A stretch of 63,709 nucleotides of DNA, taken from positions 1 through 63,709 of the forward strand of contig CAKSHJ010000010.1 in the NCBI GenBank assembly GCA_934457095.1. The letters are read 5' to 3'. This document shows positions 59,936 through 63,709 of the stretch, piece by piece (within the stretch, counting starts at the first letter, position 1; each line of letters begins with the position of its first letter). The notes below the pieces were generated by a model that saw only the letters and a program-made list of their open reading frames with translations, was not told the DNA's origin and did not search any database. The stretch is from an uncultured Eubacteriales bacterium. Lineage in GTDB: Bacteria; Bacillota; Clostridia; Oscillospirales; Acutalibacteraceae. Both the position numbers and the translations under genes were made by a program.

Positions 59936-61825
59936 ATGATGAAAAAAACGGCAACTCTCATTCTGTGTGAGATTTTGGCTGCCGGCATGCTTTGTGCCTG
60001 CGGTACCGCAAACAGCAACGCCAATGATAATTCGGCCGCTTTGCAAGCCAATACAGAAATACAAGCTGTTTCTGAGAACGAACTGATTCAAAGCATATTG
60101 GCAAGCAGCACCCCTGCTCCGAACACGGCCAATGCCACGACCATTGCCCTTACCGGCAGTACAGCGGCAGTCAGCGGCAGCGGCGTTACAACGGAAAATG
60201 GTGTTGTAACGATTACTGACGGCGGGGTTTATGTTGTCAGCGGTACGCTTTCAGAGGGGCGTATTATGGTAAACGCACCCAAACAAGAGGTCAGTCTGGT
60301 GCTGCAAAATGCCAACATTACCTGTTCCTACGGCAGTCCGCTTTATGTTTATCAATCTTCGCAAACACTGGTATATTTGCCAAGCGGTACGCAAAATACT
60401 CTCACCGACGGCTATGCCTATACCTTTAACGATACGCTCTCCTCTGCTGCCGACGAAGAACCCAATGCCTGTTTCTATTCCAAAGCAGACTTGGTGGTTG
60501 CAGGCAACGGTACCCTTGCGGTACATGCCAATTATCACAACGGTATTACCAGTAAGGATACCCTGAAAATAGAGGAAAGTAATATTACGGTTACGGCAAA
60601 TAATCACGGTATCAACGGTAAGGACTGTCTGATTCTGAAAAACGCCGATATTACGGTAACAAGCGGCGGAGACGCTCTGCGCTCGACCAATACTGCCGAT
60701 GCAACGCTTGGGTATGCTGCTGCGGTGAATTGTTCGCTGCAATTGAACGCCGGTGAGGACGGAATTCAAACAGAAAGCAATTTAACCGTATATGAAACCG
60801 ATTGCACCGTAACAGCCGGCGGCGGCAGTCAGGCACAAATTGCCGACGACACCAGCGCCAAAGGACTCAAAGCAGGTAAAAATGTAACGCTGTACAGCGG
60901 TCGATATACTTTAAATTGTGCCGACGACGCTGTTCATGCAAACGGCAGCGTCTCGGTTGCCGGCGGCAGCTATACCATTTCTACCGGTGACGATGGTATT
61001 CATGCCGATGAAAATGTTACCGTGGCCAATGGTGAAATAGAAATTGAAAATAGCTTTGAAGGTATTGAGGGCGCTACCGTTTCTATTTCCGGCGGTAATA
61101 TCCGCATTACCTCCAGTGACGACGGTATCAATGCTGCGGGCGGCGCTGACCAAAGCGGTTTTGGCGGTATGCAACAAGACCAATTCGGCGGCAACAGCGC
61201 GTATCACATTACCATTTCCGAGGGAAATATTGAAATTCTGGCCGGCGGTGACGGATTGGACTCTAATGGTGACTTGAACGTTTCCGGCGGTACGGTAACG
61301 GTGTTTTCCACCTCCATTGCCGACGACCAGCCGCTGGATACCGACGGTACGATTTCCATTACCGGAGGTACGGTATTTGCAGCGGGCAGCAGCGCCGGTA
61401 TGGGCATGAATTTAACCACGGAGCAAGCTTATGTAAGCTTTGGTTCTTCCGGTATGGGCGGCATTGGCATGGGCCAAGGCAGAGCCGGTATGCAGCAACC
61501 TCCCGCAAACGGTGAAGCTCCCAATATAAACGGTCAGCAACCTCCCGCAAACAACGAAGCTCCCAATATAAACGGTCAGCAGCCTCCCGCAAACAGCACC
61601 ATGCAAGGCGGTAATGCTCTGATTGCAAGCGGCAGCAGCATTTCTATTCAGGACGACGCGGGGAATACCGTATACAGCGGCACAGCGCCTTGTCAAATCA
61701 ATTATGTCATGCTTTGCTCCGCGCAATTGAATAACAGCGGCGCCTATACGCTTTTTGCAAATAACAACTCCGTAAGCACTGCCACCGCTGCAAACTCCTC
61801 TGGTAATACGCAACGCTTTTCATAA
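59936..61825 (+). CDS. Secreted lipoprotein with carbohydrate-binding repeats
   Basis: A 629-residue lipoprotein. The signal ends in the lipobox LCAC (Cys near 22). After a Ser/Thr/Asn-rich stalk, residues 60-500 form a right-handed beta-helix-like chain of short repeats (NGVVTITDGG, ADDAVHANGSVSVAGGSYTISTGDDGIHADENVTV), matching the carbohydrate-binding-domain family (DUF4353) found beside VTC/DUF4956 genes. A Pro/Asn-rich tandem repeat (about 520-555) precedes a last beta domain. Aspartate-Gly turns may bind calcium. Two ATGs (59936, 59939) follow AGGAGG. It is divergent from the VTC gene and shares its operator. Confidence 0.88.
   Translation: MMKKTATLILCEILAAGMLCACGTANSNANDNSAALQANTEIQAVSENELIQSILASSTPAPNTANATTIALTGSTAAVSGSGVTTENGVVTITDGGVYVVSGTLSEGRIMVNAPKQEVSLVLQNANITCSYGSPLYVYQSSQTLVYLPSGTQNTLTDGYAYTFNDTLSSAADEEPNACFYSKADLVVAGNGTLAVHANYHNGITSKDTLKIEESNITVTANNHGINGKDCLILKNADITVTSGGDALRSTNTADATLGYAAAVNCSLQLNAGEDGIQTESNLTVYETDCTVTAGGGSQAQIADDTSAKGLKAGKNVTLYSGRYTLNCADDAVHANGSVSVAGGSYTISTGDDGIHADENVTVANGEIEIENSFEGIEGATVSISGGNIRITSSDDGINAAGGADQSGFGGMQQDQFGGNSAYHITISEGNIEILAGGDGLDSNGDLNVSGGTVTVFSTSIADDQPLDTDGTISITGGTVFAAGSSAGMGMNLTTEQAYVSFGSSGMGGIGMGQGRAGMQQPPANGEAPNINGQQPPANNEAPNINGQQPPANSTMQGGNALIASGSSISIQDDAGNTVYSGTAPCQINYVMLCSAQLNNSGAYTLFANNNSVSTATAANSSGNTQRFS
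61492..61596 (+). repeat. 42-base tandem repeat in the lipoprotein gene
   Basis: Two and a half units of 42 bases (61492-61533, 61534-61575, then partial) encode QQPPANxEAPNING. The copies are nearly identical, so copy number probably varies between strains. Confidence 0.8.
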
Positions 61826-61885
61826 AAACAAAACGGCTGCCCAAAGTCCGCATTCACTTAAGGACGAAGGATGCTCAAAAAGGAT

Positions 61886-61919
61886 ACGGCATAGCTTACG
61901 ATCATGTAGGCTATGCCGT
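61886..61919. terminator. Hairpin between the lipoprotein and recombinase genes
   Basis: ACGGCATAGC and GCTATGCCGT form a strong stem, with TTTCTTTTTG after it on the plus strand and TCCTTTTT on the minus. It can end both convergent transcripts. Confidence 0.75.
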
Positions 61920-63696
61920 TTCTTTTTGCTCTTGTTGTGGGATATCGACCACGCCGATGAAGTTCCACCAGATGACCAAGGTCTGCTTTTTTGTCCGTGT
62001 GCCGGGGATTTTTTCCGGTTTCTTCACCTCGATCTTTTCCACGAAAGAGCGGATGATCTCTGCGGTAAGTTCCGTAATGTCCGTGTACCGGCGCACCATT
62101 CCCAAGAAGGAATCTACATTCAGGCGTTGCTCCCGAGCCTCCGCAATGGCCGCCTCCAGTTCTGAGACTCTTGCTTCCAATTGTTTCTGCTCGGTTCCGT
62201 AGGTAGCGGACATTCGGGAAAAATGGTCATCGGATATTTTCCCGTCGATGTTGTCCTCATAGAGCTACTGCATAATACTATCCAGCTTCTTGATGCGCTC
62301 TTTCGCCTGAACAAGCTCCTTATTGCTGTTACGCATCAGGCGATCGAGATCCTTTTCATTCTGCTTCGTGACCAGTTCTACAAATTCCGTTTCATGGGAA
62401 CGTACGTAAGCCGTAATGCTCTTTAATTGCCGAAGCAGGATCTCCTCCACCTGGACATTGTGGATTTGGTGGGGAGAACACAGCCCTTGCCCTTTTCGGT
62501 AGGATGCGCAGGTGAAGTATTCCTGCTCGTGTTTCCAGCCCCTCGCTCTGACTTGGTACAGTTTGGCTCCGCAATCGGTGCAGAACAGCATTCCGGATAG
62601 TATCGGCATCTCACCGATCGGAGTAAGTCTCCTGCGTCCGTCTCGAATACGCTGGACGATATCGAATGTTTCTTGATCAACGATTGGTTCGTGGGTATTC
62701 TCAAAAATCGACCATTCGGAAGAATCGTTCCACACGGTCTTTTTGCGCTTGAAGGACTTCCTTCTTTTGCGGAAATTGACCGGTATGGCCCAGGTATTCG
62801 GGCTTCATCAGCAGGTCGGCTATGGTGCGTTGCTGCCAGAAGCCGGGTTGTTCCGACTGCTTTGCCGGTGTCTTGATCCCAAGCGTATGCATATGTTCGG
62901 AGGGAGTCGGAATGCCCCGACGCATCAGTTCTTTCGAGATCTGCGAAGGGCCTTTTCCGGCAACGCACATTTTAAACATCTCCCGTACTACTGGGGCTGC
63001 CTCCGGGTCAATGATCCAATGGTGTTTGTCATTGGGGTCTTTCAGATAGCCGTAAGGCGGATTGGTAGTCAGTGGTTTACCGGAATTTCCTTTAGAACGG
63101 AACACAGCCTTGACTTTCTTGCTGGTGTCTTTGGCATAGAACTCGTTGAAAATGTTGATGAACGGCGTCATATCGTTGTCCACCTGATTGGCACTGTCTA
63201 CACCGTTATTGATGGCGATGAAGCGGATATCGTTGTTCGGGAACACCATCTCCGTGTACATACCTACCTGAAGATAGTCCCTTCCCAATCGGCTCATATC
63301 TTTCACGATAATGGTACCGATACGCCCTTCGTCAATCATGCCGAGCAGGCGTTGCCAGTCAGGACGATCAAAATTTGTTCCGCTGTAACCATCGTCTACG
63401 AAATAAGCCGTATTGGTGAATCCGTGATCGTCGGCATACTTTTTCAGGATAGCTTTCTGGTTCACGATGCTGTTGCTTTCGCCCTGTAGATCATCGTCAC
63501 GGGACAGTCTACAGTAAAGAGCGGTGACCTTGTCTCCTGCGACAGGGAAAGACGGTCTGTTTGTTTTGGGAGCATAGACGGTGTTCGCACTGTATGACAA
63601 CGACAACCGCCGAAAGCCCTTCAACCGTGTGAATTTCGGGCGGTTCGGAAAAAGAAAAAAGCAGTCAAAAATGTGTTTGACCACAGATTTGACCAC
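61911..63696 (-). pseudogene. Large serine recombinase (TnpX/DUF4368 type) with frameshift and stop
   Basis: The N-terminal catalytic domain is clear: TALYCRLSRDDDLQGESNSI with the active Ser, then YSGTNFDRPDWQRLLGMIDEG and KDMSRLGRDYLQVG. After GHTGQF near 62772 the frame shifts by one base; the other frame continues RKRRKSFKRKKTVWNDSSEWSIF, with the recombinase and zinc-ribbon domains (LFCTDCGAKLY, CSPHQI). A TAG at 62267-62265 then interrupts (IMQ-stop-LYEDNIDGKISDDHFSRMSATY), and the frame resumes to a DUF4368-like tail (LVIWWNFIGVVDIP). The start may lie beyond or near 63696. Inactive as read. Confidence 0.88.
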
Positions 63697-63709
63697 TTAC
63701 ACGACCACA
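63673..63709. repeat. TTGACCAC direct repeats at the window edge
   Basis: TTTGACCAC occurs twice (near 63677 and 63689) and ACGACCACA follows at the edge, at the 5' end of the recombinase frame. They may be recombinase-binding or element-end repeats; the window stops before this can be judged. Confidence 0.35.

Overview
The window looks like a spore-forming, anaerobic Firmicute of class Clostridia. The evidence is sigE, sigG, spoIIGA, both dipicolinate synthase subunits, a YlmC/YmxH protein, a phenylalanine T-box, AGGAGG ribosome sites throughout and many UUG/GUG starts. Gene content (GdhA, an ApbE/NusG-II/Gx-transporter cluster, QueH, a VTC/DUF4956 cluster) fits a gut Oscillospirales-like lineage; that finer placement is inference. 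No rRNA, tRNA or CRISPR array was recognised.

Region 1 (1-926) is a mobile-element scar: the start of an integrase cut by the window edge, and a decayed IS3-family transposase. Region 2 (914-11882) is an integrative mobilizable element inserted in the 3' end of guaA. Its proposed ends are a 13-bp repeat that includes the last codons of guaA, with integrase-arm-like repeats just inside. It carries a tyrosine integrase with two in-frame stops, an excisionase-like protein, a MobC-like protein, a RepA-like ATPase, a MobV relaxase with an oriT-like palindrome, TnpV and an XRE regulator. Its cargo is a six-gene operon (1115-6159): a DpnII-type restriction-modification system followed, in tightly coupled frames, by two genes of unknown role, one of them a stand-alone ClpB-like unfoldase. 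That pair is my main candidate for an undescribed system.

Region 3 (11871-21443) is purine and amino-nitrogen metabolism: guaA, glmS, purA, purB and purF on the minus strand, and gdhA divergent. Region 4 (21513-33575) is tyrS, recN, argR, nadK, tlyA, dxs, folD, lgt and a pair of M16 peptidase homologues, nearly all overlapping or closely spaced. Region 5 (33711-39615) is dpaB/dpaA, murC, tsf, rpsB, ylmC and ppa. Region 6 (39648-48044) is a flavin-transfer cluster, sigG, cca, cls, sigE-spoIIGA and a solitary MazF. Region 7 (48201-56373) is pheST under a T-box, ireB, a P-type ATPase, queH, smpB and tmRNA.

Region 8 (56442-61825) joins a two-component system to DUF4956 and VTC genes on one strand and a secreted carbohydrate-binding-domain lipoprotein on the other. 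The shared divergent promoter has paired inverted and direct repeats of the kind OmpR-family regulators bind. Region 9 (61886-63709) is a degraded large serine recombinase. All recombinases or transposases seen far enough to judge (IS3, tyrosine integrase, serine recombinase) are interrupted by stops or frameshifts.
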